Notes: generated from the letters alone by a model not told the origin. Positions 53,501 to 62,293 are shown, counted from the stretch's first letter. The stretch is 64,000 nt of DNA from Aphanothece cf. minutissima CCALA 015 (GCA_003003925.1 PVWP01000010.1:1-64000); one strand, 5' to 3'. Made by a program: numbers and translations.

Positions 53501-54345
53501 TCGCTTCTGGGTTTGACGGCATAGGGCGTGGTGGCGCTGGCTCCAGCGGCCCGCCACTGGGCGGCGGCGGCGCGGAAGGCCTGCTCCAGGTCCCGGCCCC
53601 CGTCCGACCAGGCCTGCCGGAACCGGGCCCAGGGGGCCTCCCAGAGGGCCTCCAGCTGCTCGGCCAGCGGGCGCTCCAGCCCCAGACCCGCCGGCAGGGG
53701 ATCGAGGGCCAGGCCGGGGTCGCCATCCAGCTGGCCCAGCAGCCGCTCCAGGTCCCCCAGGTCGATGGCCTCCGCCAGCCCCTCCACCAGGTGCAGGGGC
53801 AGGGCCAGCACCTGCTGCTGCCAGTAGTCGTGGGCGACCTGGCGCACCAGGTCGGCGGCGTCGGCCTCCAGCGTCAGCTCGGGGGGGCGGGCGGCTTCCA
53901 TGGCGTGGCGCCGCAGGGTGCGCTGGCAGAAGCCGTGGATGGTGGTGATGTCGGCGGCGTCGAGTTCCTCGAGGGCCAGCAGCAGCAACCCCTGCACCGC
54001 GGCGCGGGCGGCGGGCTCGGCCGGCTGGCGCGCCAGCCATTCCACCAGCACGGGATCGGGTGCCGCCCAGCCGTCGGGGGCCTGGAGGCCGGTGAGGGCC
54101 TCCTGGAGCCGTCGGCCGATGCGATCCCGCAGTTCCGCCGCCGCGGCGTTGGTGTACGTCACCACCAGCAGCTCGCGCAGGCCGATGCGCTTCTCCACCA
54201 GAAGCCGCAGCACCAGATGGGCCAGGGCGAAGGTCTTGCCGGTGCCGGCGCTGGCCTCCAGCAGCACGACGCCGTCAGCGAGGCTGACGCCGTTGGCTTC
54301 GAAGGGCCCGGGCTCGGCGGGGCCGTCGCCGGCGGCAGGCGTCAT
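50536..54345 (-). CDS. recB: Exodeoxyribonuclease V beta subunit (RecB)
   Basis: 3'-5' helicase and nuclease subunit, 1269 residues. The UvrD-type helicase opens with LLEASAGTGKTFALAHL (Walker A 31-38) and has VVTYTNAAAAELRDRI, FQDTDPVQWRIL and GDPKQAIYRFRGGD. The C-terminal RecB nuclease carries WWVADWKSNWLG with the D-x-K catalytic pair. The ATG at 54345 overlaps recC by 4 nt; a frame extending to 55128 is antisense-free but lies wholly within recC and is not used. It resects double-strand ends with RecC and RecD. Confidence 0.94.
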   Translation of the reverse strand: MTPAAGDGPAEPGPFEANGVSLADGVVLLEASAGTGKTFALAHLVLRLLVEKRIGLRELLVVTYTNAAAAELRDRIGRRLQEALTGLQAPDGWAAPDPVLVEWLARQPAEPAARAAVQGLLLLALEELDAADITTIHGFCQRTLRRHAMEAARPPELTLEADAADLVRQVAHDYWQQQVLALPLHLVEGLAEAIDLGDLERLLGQLDGDPGLALDPLPAGLGLERPLAEQLEALWEAPWARFRQAWSDGGRDLEQAFRAAAAQWRAAGASATTPYAVKPRSDRSEVVDAWLTQQPEGGSYAALMAQKELGSYFHPDPFCKAARKAEGPERPIRLPGHGLLEAVASVREGPAETVLLHGCHWGRAELARRRSRSGSIGFAQLLEGLDPGPEATAPTPLLRAVGERYRAALIDEFQDTDPVQWRILRLAFPGDAHLLVMVGDPKQAIYRFRGGDLDTYRLARRSAARVLALQENRRSTPALIGSLNGLMAPSGLPRSGLPVPAVLARSRRSGPDDMAPVRLLWLGGKRAAGEALPSRSALEARLPALVADAVLELLEQAPVLAGGDGQPSLPLRARDIALLVHSHRQAEDLRSALERRHIASRLVSKADVFASPAATALQRLLDALADPADPGRLRLLAASPLIGWSARQIAEAAPAAWSELAGRLQTLARELPHRGPLGVLSLLVDGEGLARLSVSGRLLADLQQVAELLQERLHVEQLALVAAADWLRRLRLDQTRASGTIPESHQAHSDKADEAVTVITVHRSKGLEFPVVICPYLWQAAGTPTAGGHRAGLRWHPAPGGGAHLDLHLRPAWGRGWQALRQHRDAERAERERLAYVAVTRAQHLLLLAWGPAKGQQANPLFPWIFPDEPLPDPEDETPITGRSDGDWQGRLRAAIEGRALGIELRQAAAEPGGPRTLAPAPAAVEALRCGPVPLRTLDTSWGRSSYTAWTRAAHGAGVSEAALEQGRDTSDPSPDGEAPEGGDAALWPEQGPLAGFARGAGAGDCLHRMLEQLDYRVPIDTPASRELVERELRRAGLEGEALEPLLRGLEQVRLTPFGGGLGSLRVADLGPERRLNELSFDLTLGFARAAELAAAFADHPGGAFGAAYAASVGGLPVASRGFLTGSIDLIFTAAEANGDQRWWVADWKSNWLGRRDGEGRPLACGPRHYGREAMTALMAQSHYPLQAHLYLVALHRYLAWRLPGYAPERHLGGYAYIFLRGTPGETGAQARGGAVPGMFVERPPLGRVLALDAALGGHGVDGAREEPS

Positions 54346-57300
54346 CGCTCCACCTCCGACACCAGCAGGGGGGAGAAGAGCTCGCTGGCCAGGGCCAGGA
54401 GCTCCGGCGTCAGCAGATCGTCCGCCGCCAGGCCGGCGCCGAAACAGGCCTCCATCTCGGCCCGATCGCGCTCGCCGGCGTGGAAGCCGGAGCCTTCCCA
54501 GGTCCCGGCGGCCCGGGCCCGTCCCTGGCCAGGTTTCTTGCGCTCGCCTGCCACGTGGCTCCAGCCCGTCTCCGGCGGCACCGGCCAACCCCGGGAGCGC
54601 CACTGCCGCTGCAGGCCCGCCAGACGGTCGAGCTCGTCCCGTGCCGCCTCCTGCTCCGGTGCCATGAGCTCCAGCACCGGCACGTAGCCTTCGCCGTCCC
54701 GGGCGATCAGCACCCCCCGGCACGGGCGGGGACCGGCGGCGCTGGCGAGCAGCAACTGCAGCCAGAGCTCCAGCCGGTGGCTGACCCGGGCCTGGGCCGT
54801 GTGCGCCAGCACAACGGCCTCGCCCCGCCAGGGGATCGCCGCCTGCCAGGCACCCCAGTGGTGGCTGCGGCGCCGGGGGGGGCCGAGGCCCTCCAGGGCG
54901 TTCACCAGGCCTTTCCAGCGGCGCTGCAGGAGCTCCGCCTCCATCGCGCCCGCCGCCCCGGGCGGCAGCAGGCCCTGACCCCGGTGCCGGTCGAGCCAGT
55001 CGGCGGCCGACCGGGGGGCCTCTCCGCCGGGCTCCGCATCGCTGCGCTCCAGCGTCCCCCGCAGCAGGTAGGAGCGCTCCCGCTCCCCGAGGGTCAGGGC
55101 CTCGAGGTCGTCGACCCGCTTCTCCCACTCCCCGGGCCGCAGGCCCAGGGACCGCAGCCAGTGCTTCTGGGGGGCCACCAGCCAGTCCCGCAGGTCGGTG
55201 TAGGCGTCGCTCCCGCCGGCGGGAGGCGCCTCCTGGGGGGTCGCCCCGGCCAGGAGCGCCGCGGGCGGCACCGGCCGATCGCCGGCCAGGCGGCGCACCG
55301 CCTCCAGCAGCCGCCGGTCACAGCTGGGCGCCTCCCGCCCGCCTGCGGGCAGGAAGTTGCGCCGGTCGAGGGGGTTGGCGGCGTGCTCCACCAGCAGTTG
55401 CCCCATGGCTTCCGGATCCAGCTGGCCGGCCAGCCACTGCAGCCACTGGCGCACCGGCCCGGACGGGGGCAGGTCGGCGCCGCTCCGGTCGTCGCGGCAG
55501 CTCCAGCTGAGCAGCAGGTGGTCCCGGGCGGAGAGCAGGGCCTCCATCAGCACGTAGCGGTCCTGGTCGGCGGGGTGGGGATCGCCGAGCTGTCGCTGCC
55601 CCTCCATCAGATGGAAGGCGGGACGGTCGCCCGCCCGGGGAAACTGCCCCGCGTCCAGCCCCATGAGCACGATCACCCGGTAGGGGATGGCCCGCATCGG
55701 TTCCAGGGCACTGATGGTCAGGGCGCCGCTGCGGTGGCCGAAGCGGCCGCTCTCGGCCCCGAGCAGCTCCTGCAGCGCGGCCGCCACCACCGGGGCCTCC
55801 AGCGACAGGGCGCAGGCCTCGGCGGCCGTCTGCCAGGCGTCGATGGCCCCCATCAGCTCGCTCCGCTCACCGGCGGTGTCGCCCGTGTCCCCGAAGAGGT
55901 CATCGATCAGCCGCCGCAGCCGCTCCGCCCAGACGCTCACCGTGCCGCCCCGGCGCAGCTCCGCCAGCCAGTGGCGCAGCCGCCCCAGCAGGTGCAGCCA
56001 GCGCCCGGTTAGCTCCATGGGCACCCCCGCCTCCCAGGGGGCGGTCTCCCCGGGCGCCAGGCCCGCGTCGGCGGGCAGCACCAGACCCAGCAACAGCCGA
56101 TCGATCGTCCAGGCCAGGCTGTGGCAGGGCGGGTCCTTCTCCTCGCCGTCCAGGCCCCAGCGGAAGCCCGCCTCCTGCAGGGCCTCCACCAGGCGGGCCG
56201 CCTCGCCCAGCTCGAGGCCGAACCGCTCCAGCAGGGGCCGGCTGCCCAGCAGGGTCTCCAGGCCGGTGGCGGTCAGCCGGGTGCCGGCCAGCTCCAGGAG
56301 CTGCAGCAGGGTGCTGCCCAGCCCCGCCCCGTCCTGCTGGCTGCGGTCGGTCAGGCGCCAGGGGAGTTCCACCTCCGTGGCATGGGCATCGCCGAACACC
56401 GAGGCCACCAGGGGGGCGAATCCGTCGATGTCGGGCGTCATCACCAGGATGTCCCGCGGTTCGAGGGTGGGGTCGGCCGCCAGGAGCTGCAGGAGACGGT
56501 CGCGCACGATCTGCACCTGGCGCAGCCGGCCGGGACAGGCGTGGAACTCCAGGGAGTGGTCCTCCGGATCCAGGGCCAGTGCCGGCATCCGCTCGGCATC
56601 GGCCAGTTGCTCCTGCAGCTGGGCCAGCAGGGGGGGCCGGGTGGTGCCGGCGGCGGGCGAGAAGAACAGGTCGCGCTCCTGCTCCTCCCCCAGCTGGGCC
56701 TCGCCGGTGCCCTCCAGCAGCTGCTGGAATTCCCCCCCCAGGCGGCCGAAGCGGGCCTCCAGGCCCGGGGCCTCCAGCAGCCAGGCGGCGTCGAGGGGCT
56801 GGCTCAGGGCCAGGGCGTCGCTAAGCTCCCGGCGGCGCTCGCCGCAGCGCTGCCAGAGATCGCGGCAGGGCGTCAGCAGGTAGAGGTCCACCGGCCGGTG
56901 CCGGCTGAGGGCCTGCAGGAGCTGCACCTGGATCGGGGCCATGCTGCTCAGGCCGAAGAGGCGCAGGGTGCCGCCGCCGGCCGCTGCCGGGGGAGGGCTG
57001 CCGCGCCGCAGTCGGTCGATCAGCGTCTGCACCCGGCGCCCGAACGGTTCGGCGCACAGCTCCGCCCGCAGGGTGCGATACAGCAGGGGCTGCCAGCACT
57101 GGCTGTCGGGCAGGGGCCGGCCGCGGCCATCGATCGCCTGCCCACTCTCCCAGGCCTGCAGCAGCTCGGGCCGGTAGAGGGCGTAGTCGTCGAAGGCATC
57201 GGCGATGGCCCGCCCCAGCTGCCAGTGGCCCAGTTCCAGCCGCGGTCCCGCCCCCCTGTCCGCGAGCCAGCGGCGCAGCGGCTCCCCCTCCGGCGCGGCG

Positions 57301-57626
57301 GCGACCGCCGGCAGCAGGTCGAGCAGGGGCCAGACGAGCCGGTCGGCACGCCAGGGATCGACGGCCCCCGCCGTGGGGACCTCTCCGACGGGGGCCAGCA
57401 GCTGATCGACCAGCTGGCGCAGGTGGCTGCCGGGGAAGGGAAAGCGCAGGTTGGCGGCGATGCCGCCGAGGTGCTCGGCCAGCTGCTCACCGAGCCAGCG
57501 GCTGGTGGGCCAGGTGTTGACCACCACCTGGACCTGCTCGAACGGATCGGGCGGGGTCAGGCGGAGCTGGGTGGCCAGCACGCGGGCCAGGAACTCGGCC
57601 CGGTTGCTGCGAAAGACCGTCAGCAA
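54342..57626 (-). CDS. recC: Exodeoxyribonuclease V gamma subunit (RecC)
   Basis: Chi-recognition subunit of RecBCD, 1094 residues, normal for the family. It starts LTVFRSNRAEFLARVLATQL, then has NTWPTSRWLGEQLAE and FPFPGSHLRQLVDQLL, an inactive helicase-like core (ILVMTPDIDGFAPLVASVFG) and MGLDAGQFPRAGDRPAF, all typical. A TTG start is used, as no ATG/GTG lies near. Ten nt separate it from the phosphatase gene upstream. The whole set recC-recB-recD is present and uninterrupted. Confidence 0.93.
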   Translation of the reverse strand: MLTVFRSNRAEFLARVLATQLRLTPPDPFEQVQVVVNTWPTSRWLGEQLAEHLGGIAANLRFPFPGSHLRQLVDQLLAPVGEVPTAGAVDPWRADRLVWPLLDLLPAVAAAPEGEPLRRWLADRGAGPRLELGHWQLGRAIADAFDDYALYRPELLQAWESGQAIDGRGRPLPDSQCWQPLLYRTLRAELCAEPFGRRVQTLIDRLRRGSPPPAAAGGGTLRLFGLSSMAPIQVQLLQALSRHRPVDLYLLTPCRDLWQRCGERRRELSDALALSQPLDAAWLLEAPGLEARFGRLGGEFQQLLEGTGEAQLGEEQERDLFFSPAAGTTRPPLLAQLQEQLADAERMPALALDPEDHSLEFHACPGRLRQVQIVRDRLLQLLAADPTLEPRDILVMTPDIDGFAPLVASVFGDAHATEVELPWRLTDRSQQDGAGLGSTLLQLLELAGTRLTATGLETLLGSRPLLERFGLELGEAARLVEALQEAGFRWGLDGEEKDPPCHSLAWTIDRLLLGLVLPADAGLAPGETAPWEAGVPMELTGRWLHLLGRLRHWLAELRRGGTVSVWAERLRRLIDDLFGDTGDTAGERSELMGAIDAWQTAAEACALSLEAPVVAAALQELLGAESGRFGHRSGALTISALEPMRAIPYRVIVLMGLDAGQFPRAGDRPAFHLMEGQRQLGDPHPADQDRYVLMEALLSARDHLLLSWSCRDDRSGADLPPSGPVRQWLQWLAGQLDPEAMGQLLVEHAANPLDRRNFLPAGGREAPSCDRRLLEAVRRLAGDRPVPPAALLAGATPQEAPPAGGSDAYTDLRDWLVAPQKHWLRSLGLRPGEWEKRVDDLEALTLGERERSYLLRGTLERSDAEPGGEAPRSAADWLDRHRGQGLLPPGAAGAMEAELLQRRWKGLVNALEGLGPPRRRSHHWGAWQAAIPWRGEAVVLAHTAQARVSHRLELWLQLLLASAAGPRPCRGVLIARDGEGYVPVLELMAPEQEAARDELDRLAGLQRQWRSRGWPVPPETGWSHVAGERKKPGQGRARAAGTWEGSGFHAGERDRAEMEACFGAGLAADDLLTPELLALASELFSPLLVSEVER

Positions 57627-57636
57627 AGGGGCGGGC

Positions 57637-58323
57637 TCAGAGGGCCCGGCTCATCGCCGAGCCGGAGGTCGGGGCCGCCATCGGGTTGCCCGCCGCCGCC
57701 AGGTTGCTGACCTGGCGCGTTTCTCGCGTTTCGGGGCAGTAGGCGGTGAGATCGCCGCCGTAGCAGGCGCCGGTGTCGAGCAGGACGATCGAGCCGACGC
57801 GCCGCAGGCCGGGGCCGGGCGTGTGGCCGACGATCACCTCGCCGAAGCGGTCGTCGTAGGCCTGCCAGAAGGCCAGCCTCACGTTGAGGTCGGGCTGCCA
57901 GGTGCGGGGATCGAAGCCGGCATGGGTGGCCACCCAGCCCTGACCCCAGTAGGCGAGGGGCAGCTGGTCGAGGCGGTCGCGCCAGAGGCGGCAGCGGGCC
58001 TCCCCCAGCTGGCGGTAGGTGTCGTTGCCGTTCAGGTCGGGACGGCCGGACGCCAGGCCCGTGTCGAGCTGACGCACCAGATCCCGCTCGTGGTTGCCCT
58101 TGAGCCACACCGCCCGCTGGCGACGCACCAGGTCCCAGACGAGGTCCATGGCCTCCTCGATGCGGGAGCCGCGGTTGATCACGTCGCCGCAGAACACCAG
58201 GCGATCGCCCGCCGGCAACTGGACCAGAAGGCGCTGCAGAGCTTCCGCACATCCATGCACATCACCGATGACCCAGTGGCGGGGTGGCTGGTGATGGGGT
58301 GGACGCCGGTCCGGGAACGTCAT
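57637..58323 (-). CDS. Calcineurin-type metallophosphatase (PrpA/ApaH-like)
   Basis: Cytoplasmic phosphatase of 228 residues with all metal-binding motifs: GDVHGCAEAL (Asp21, His23), FCGDVINRGS (Asp47), KGNHERDL (Asn77, His78) and late THAGFD and VIVGHTPG. It is close to bacterial Ser/Thr protein phosphatases and diadenosine-tetraphosphatases. The usual GDxVDRG reads GDVINRG, losing one Asp. The ATG at 58323 is preferred over a long upstream frame. First gene of the rec operon, 10 nt before recC. Confidence 0.87.
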   Translation of the reverse strand: MTFPDRRPPHHQPPRHWVIGDVHGCAEALQRLLVQLPAGDRLVFCGDVINRGSRIEEAMDLVWDLVRRQRAVWLKGNHERDLVRQLDTGLASGRPDLNGNDTYRQLGEARCRLWRDRLDQLPLAYWGQGWVATHAGFDPRTWQPDLNVRLAFWQAYDDRFGEVIVGHTPGPGLRRVGSIVLLDTGACYGGDLTAYCPETRETRQVSNLAAAGNPMAAPTSGSAMSRAL

Positions 58324-58444
58324 CAAGAGGGAAGCTTCCCCCCAAGTCTTGCCTCTGGAGTGGGCTTCTGTCACCCCCGCCGGCGCCGGCGGGCCTCCAG
58401 CGCTGATACGGTGCGCCCTCGGTGCACCCTGGAGGCAACGGGCG

Positions 58445-58798
58445 ATGGACCTGAAGGATCTGCCGGTCACGCAGCGCGTCAACGCCCTGGTGAAGGCCCT
58501 CGACGGGGCGAAGCGCACCAACGAGGCCCTGGCCCGCTGCAGTGACGGTGAGCAGATGCTGGATGTGCTGCTCGATGCCTCGTCGCGGCTGGGGCTGGGT
58601 CTGACCCGCTGGGAACTGCAGAACACCCCGCCGATCCGGGACTGGATCTGGTGGAAGAACAAGGAAGCCCCCCTCACCATCGGCGACAGCAAGCCGCGCT
58701 ACCAGCAGGACGGCGGCCAGGGCAGACCGCGCCCCGCCGGATCGGGCCAGGACGAGGGTCCCGACGCGCCCCGGCGGCGGTTCCTGGGCCTGTTCTGA
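58445..58798 (+). CDS. Conserved hypothetical protein with a Nif11-like helical start
   Basis: Soluble protein of 117 residues. The first 60 (RVNALVKALDGAKRTNEALARC, then LLDASSRLGLGLTRWEL) show the spacing of a Nif11-type helical leader. A Trp-rich segment (IRDWIWWKNKEA) and a disordered Gly/Arg/Pro tail ending RRRFLGLF follow. There is no Gly-Gly site and only one Cys, so it is not an obvious peptide precursor. A GGAGG 9 nt before the ATG at 58445 supports the start. Function unknown. Confidence 0.7.
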   Translation: MDLKDLPVTQRVNALVKALDGAKRTNEALARCSDGEQMLDVLLDASSRLGLGLTRWELQNTPPIRDWIWWKNKEAPLTIGDSKPRYQQDGGQGRPRPAGSGQDEGPDAPRRRFLGLF

Positions 58799-58843
58799 GC
58801 GGGGCCGGACCGGCAGGCGCCCCGTCCAGCCCCTCGCTCCGGG

Positions 58844-59164
58844 TCAGTTGAGGGTGGCCAGGGGGTCGGGGATCGTGGCGCTGGGGGCCTCGAAGCTGCC
58901 CACGGCCACGAACTCCAGGCGCAGCTTCATGAAGGTGATGAACTTCTCGTCGGTGGACACCACCGCCGCCGCCGGCCGCGGAACGGCGGCAACCGTGGCC
59001 GCCAGCTCGGGGGCCTCCAGGAAGGCGGGACGCTCCAGGAGCCAGAAATCGATGGCCTTGTCCTTTTCGGCGTAGTTGCGCCGGCGCTCGCGCAGCACCT
59101 CCTCCAGGGGTTCCTCCTCGAGCAGGAAGGCGCGGCTGGCGGCGACGAAGTGGTAGCGGGTCAT
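58844..59164 (-). CDS. ycf54: Ycf54, Mg-protoporphyrin monomethyl ester cyclase factor
   Basis: Small cytoplasmic or thylakoid-associated protein of 106 residues needed for the oxidative cyclase step of chlorophyll synthesis. The family pattern is complete: YHFVAASRAFLLEEEPLEEVL, ERRRNYAEKDKAIDFWLLERP, AFLEAPEL and VVSTDEKFITFMKLRLEFV. It binds the AcsF cyclase. It lies 13 nt after pdxJ on the same strand and is likely co-transcribed. Confidence 0.92.
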   Translation of the reverse strand: MTRYHFVAASRAFLLEEEPLEEVLRERRRNYAEKDKAIDFWLLERPAFLEAPELAATVAAVPRPAAAVVSTDEKFITFMKLRLEFVAVGSFEAPSATIPDPLATLN

Positions 59165-59177
59165 GGCGGGAGGGGCC

Positions 59178-59927
59178 TCAGGGCTGGCGGTCGCCGAACA
59201 GCGGGTCGCGGCGGGGATTCTGCACCAGCGCCCGCATCTGGCGCACCGCCTCCTGGAGGCCCACCACCAGGGCGCGGGCCACGATCGTGTGGCCGATGTT
59301 CAGTTCCTCCATCCCCTCGATCGCGGCGATCGGCTCGACGTTGTGATACGTGAGGCCATGGCCGGCGTTGACCCGCAGGCCGAGGCCCCGGGCGATGGCG
59401 GTGGCTTCGGTGATCCGGGCCAGCTGGAACGGCTGCTCCCCCCAGGCGGCTTCCGCATAGGCGCCGGTGTGCAGTTCCACCCAGCGGGCGCCGCACAGGC
59501 GGCAGGCCTCCAGCTGGGCGTCGTCGGGGTCGACGAACAGGCTGACGCCGATGCCCGCCTCCATCAGTCGCCCCGTCAGGGGCGCGAGGCTCTCCACCTG
59601 GCCGGCCACGTCCAGGCCCCCTTCGGTGGTCACCTCCTCGCGGCGTTCCGGCACCAGGGTCACCATGTCGGGCCGGACCCGCAGGGCGATCGCCGCCATC
59701 TCCGCGGTGGCCGCCATCTCCAGGTTCAGCCGGGTGCGGACGGTGGCCCGCAGCAGCTCCACGTCCCGGTCCTGGATGTGGCGCCGATCCTCCCGCAGGT
59801 GCACGGTGATGCCGTCGGCGCCGCCCAGCTCGGCCAGCAGGGCGCAGCGCACCGGGTCGGGCTCCACGGTGCGGCGGGCCTGCCGCACGTTGGCGATGTG
59901 GTCGATGTTGACCCCGAGGCTGGCCAT
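59178..59927 (-). CDS. pdxJ: Pyridoxine 5'-phosphate synthase
   Basis: Condenses deoxyxylulose 5-phosphate with the PdxA product to give pyridoxine phosphate (vitamin B6). TIM barrel of 249 residues: [17 protein letters not shown] at the start, [33 protein letters not shown] and [15 protein letters not shown], with the catalytic Glu and His in place. The ATG at 59927 is the family start; a frame to 60017 adds an unrelated leader. It is divergent from the PlsC-like gene across 140 nt. Confidence 0.95.
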   Translation of the reverse strand: MASLGVNIDHIANVRQARRTVEPDPVRCALLAELGGADGITVHLREDRRHIQDRDVELLRATVRTRLNLEMAATAEMAAIALRVRPDMVTLVPERREEVTTEGGLDVAGQVESLAPLTGRLMEAGIGVSLFVDPDDAQLEACRLCGARWVELHTGAYAEAAWGEQPFQLARITEATAIARGLGLRVNAGHGLTYHNVEPIAAIEGMEELNIGHTIVARALVVGLQEAVRQMRALVQNPRRDPLFGDRQP

Positions 59928-60067
59928 GGGCGGCGGGTGGCTGAAGCGATCCTGATCGCACCGTATCGGTCGCCGGGGGTGCGGCCGCAGGCCCAACTGC
60001 CCGCCGCGGTCCGGCAAGGGGGGGATCCAGCCCCTAGCGTCGACATCGACGTTCTGCCGGATCGAGA

Positions 60068-60799
60068 GTGTTGGCGGCGCAGACGCCCTCCGGACCAGGC
60101 CTCTCTCCGCTGGTCAGCCAGCGGGAGCGTTCCCTCTGCAACGGCATCAGCCCCTGGCTGTCCCCCGTGGCGATGGTGGTCACCATCGACCTGGCGCTGC
60201 GGGGCTATTTCGGCGAGCTGACGGTGCTCGATCGCGAGCACCTGCCCCGCGACGGGGCGGTGCTGCTGGCCCCCACCCACCGGGCCCGCTGGGACGCGCT
60301 GATGCTCCCCTGGGCGGCGGGCCGCCGGGTCACGGGCCGGGACTGCCGCTTCATGGTCACGGCCGATGAGATGAAGGGGCTGCAGGGATGGTTCTTGCAC
60401 CGTCTCGGCTGCTTCCCTGTGAACCAGGGACGTCCCACCCTGGCCAGCCTGCGGTTCTCGGTGGAGCTGCTGGCCTGCGGTCAGCAGCTGGTGGTGTTCC
60501 CCGAGGGCCGCATCCGGCGCGAGGACGGTCCGATCCGTCTGCACCAGGGGCTGGCCCGACTGGCCCTGCTGGCCGCCAGCCAGGGCGTGGACGTGCCGGT
60601 GGTCCCGGTGGGCCTCGCCTATGGCCACGCCGATCCCCGCCCTGGTGACCAGGCCGCCGTCTGTTTCGGCCGCCCCCTGCGGGCGGCGGGCCAGGGACGC
60701 CAGGCGGCCCTGGACTTCAGCGCCGAGCTCGCCGCCGCCATGGAGTCGGCCGAGCAAGCGGCCCGCCTCGTGGTGGGTCGCCCGATCGGCTCCCCGTAA
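60068..60799 (+). CDS. PlsC-like 1-acylglycerol-3-phosphate acyltransferase
   Basis: Membrane-associated enzyme of 243 residues that adds an acyl chain to lysophosphatidate. Motif I is [10 protein letters not shown] (H-x4-D), motif [11 protein letters not shown], motif [13 protein letters not shown] and motif [13 protein letters not shown]. An N-terminal amphipathic/hydrophobic part ([17 protein letters not shown]) anchors it. GTG start. Picocyanobacteria usually have two or more such genes; which one is the main PlsC cannot be told here. Confidence 0.88.
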   Translation: MLAAQTPSGPGLSPLVSQRERSLCNGISPWLSPVAMVVTIDLALRGYFGELTVLDREHLPRDGAVLLAPTHRARWDALMLPWAAGRRVTGRDCRFMVTADEMKGLQGWFLHRLGCFPVNQGRPTLASLRFSVELLACGQQLVVFPEGRIRREDGPIRLHQGLARLALLAASQGVDVPVVPVGLAYGHADPRPGDQAAVCFGRPLRAAGQGRQAALDFSAELAAAMESAEQAARLVVGRPIGSP

Positions 60800-60828
60800 A
60801 GTTCGGCCGTTACCCGTCAGGCGTCGAC

Positions 60829-61404
60829 GTGATCAGGCCTTCCGCCGTTTCTGTCCTCCGATCCGCCCGGCCATCGGGCCTCGCCGGGGTCTGCGGCAGC
60901 TGCCTGGCCCTGCTGGCCCTGGCCCAGCCGCTCCTGCCGCCGCCCGCCCGGGCCCAGGCCGCTCCCCAGACGGTCCAGCCCGCCGGCACCGATCTCAACC
61001 TTTCCGCGGTCAAGACCCTCCTGTCGCGGGGCGATGCGGCGGTGGCCAGCGGCAACCTGGCCGAGGGCCGCCGCCTCTACGACCTGGCCCGCGATGCCAG
61101 CCGGCGCCTGCTCGGCTTCTACCGCGACCTGAGCGGCTCCTTCCGGGGTCTCGATGCCCGCATCCCCCGGGAGATGGATGACAAGGGCCGGGAGGCCCTG
61201 ACCCTGCTGGCCGAGTCCAACCTGCGGCTGGCGGCCCTGTTCCGCCGCCAGAACCAGCCCGAGGTGGCCATCCCCCTGCTGGTCGAGGTGGTGAAGATCA
61301 TGACTCCCACCAACGAGGCTGGCCGCAAGGCCTACCAGCAGCTGGTGGAGCTGGGCTTCGTGATCACCCCGTACAACGCCCCGGGATCGACCGCCGGTGG
61401 GTGA
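60829..61404 (+). CDS. Exported helical protein of unknown function
   Basis: Protein of 191 residues with a signal peptide (about 1-43, ending ARAQA-AP). The mature domain of about 140 residues is all helical with TPR-like pairs: [54 protein letters not shown] and a final [21 protein letters not shown]. Conserved in layout with cyanobacterial secreted hypotheticals; periplasmic. GTG start 29 nt after the acyltransferase stop, so probably an operon. Confidence 0.72.
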   Translation: MIRPSAVSVLRSARPSGLAGVCGSCLALLALAQPLLPPPARAQAAPQTVQPAGTDLNLSAVKTLLSRGDAAVASGNLAEGRRLYDLARDASRRLLGFYRDLSGSFRGLDARIPREMDDKGREALTLLAESNLRLAALFRRQNQPEVAIPLLVEVVKIMTPTNEAGRKAYQQLVELGFVITPYNAPGSTAGG

Positions 61405-61451
61405 TCGTCCTTAGATTCCAGCCTTCCGTCATCTCCCCGATCCCCGCCGCC

Positions 61452-61685
61452 ATGGTGCAACCGGAGCAGGTCAAGGACGCGATCCTGCGCGCGCTCCCCG
61501 ATGCCGCCGTTGAGGTGGAGGATCTCACCGGGGGCGGTGACCACCTGCAGGTGAAGGTGGTGTCCGGTGCCTTCGCCGGCCTCAACCGGGTGCGCCAGCA
61601 CCAGCTCGTCTACGGCGCCCTGCGCAGCGAGCTGGCCAGCGAGGCGATCCATGCCTTGGCCCTGCAGACCTCCCTTCCTTCCTGA
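61452..61685 (+). CDS. BolA-family protein
   Basis: Protein of 77 residues, the short cyanobacterial BolA form. [36 protein letters not shown] has the H-x-x-VYGAL motif; the conserved His side chains bind a bridging 2Fe-2S cluster with monothiol glutaredoxins. The next gene, 24 nt downstream, is such a glutaredoxin, so a BolA-Grx iron-sulfur complex is expected. The ATG at 61452 is the family start. Confidence 0.92.
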   Translation: MVQPEQVKDAILRALPDAAVEVEDLTGGGDHLQVKVVSGAFAGLNRVRQHQLVYGALRSELASEAIHALALQTSLPS

Positions 61686-61709
61686 CGTTCCCCCTCCGCG
61701 ATTCCGACC

Positions 61710-62033
61710 ATGGATGCCAGCACCCGTCAACGCATCGACGCCCTGATCAGCGCCAGCCCGGTGATGGTCTTCATGAAGGGCAACAAACTGATGCCTCAGT
61801 GTGGATTCTCTAACAACGTCGTCCAGATCCTGCAGTCGCTGGGTGTGCCTTTCGAGACCTTCGACGTCCTCTCCGACATGGAGATCCGCCAGGGGATCAA
61901 GGAGTTCTCCGACTGGCCCACCATTCCCCAGGTGTATGTGAAAGGGGAGTTCCTCGGTGGCTCCGACATCCTCATTGAGATGTACAACAGCGGCGAGCTG
62001 CGCGAGAAGCTGGAAGTGGCCCTGGCCTCCTAA
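61710..62033 (+). CDS. grxD: Monothiol glutaredoxin, Grx4 type
   Basis: Cytoplasmic protein of 107 residues that carries a glutathione-coordinated 2Fe-2S cluster and takes part in iron-sulfur delivery and sensing. The CGFS active site is present (Cys31), with MVFMKGNK, SDWPTIPQVYVKGEFLGG and the glutathione-binding SDILIEM. It follows bolA by 24 nt. Its last 4 nt overlap the convergent DUF6761 gene. Confidence 0.95.
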   Translation: MDASTRQRIDALISASPVMVFMKGNKLMPQCGFSNNVVQILQSLGVPFETFDVLSDMEIRQGIKEFSDWPTIPQVYVKGEFLGGSDILIEMYNSGELREKLEVALAS

Positions 62034-62293
62034 CGGCTCCGCTCCATCAGCAGGCGGGGCTGGCCGTCGGGCCCCAAAAAGCTGGAGGGGTCCTGGATCC
62101 AGCGGTCGATCAGTTCCTCCAGCCGGCGCTGGGAGTGGTGATCCAGCACGGCCGTGCGACGCAGGGCATGGAGGTAGCCGTCCGCGTACAGCCGCAGCTC
62201 GGAGGGCCCGTGGTGACGGTCGGACAGGGCCTGGCAGGCATCACACAGGGACTGGAAGTGGCGGATCGCGTCGGGGTGTTGGAGTGCTGTCAT
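62030..62293 (-). CDS. DUF6761-like cyanobacterial small protein
   Basis: Soluble protein of 87 residues, mostly helical: DAIRHFQSLCDACQALSDRHHG, then LRLYADGYLHALRRTAVLD and LIDRWIQDPSSFLGPDG. The pattern fits a small cyanobacteria-specific family (DUF6761, from memory) of unknown function. The ATG at 62293 is used; the longer frame adds a polar leader. No metal-binding set is complete despite several His and two Cys. Confidence 0.7.
   Translation of the reverse strand: MTALQHPDAIRHFQSLCDACQALSDRHHGPSELRLYADGYLHALRRTAVLDHHSQRRLEELIDRWIQDPSSFLGPDGQPRLLMERSR

Noticed and set aside
50536..55128. RecB starting at 55128 with 261 extra residues
   Set aside because: The extra part lies inside recC in another frame and is Ala/Gly/Arg-rich noise; the ATG at 54345 directly before the Walker A region fits the family.
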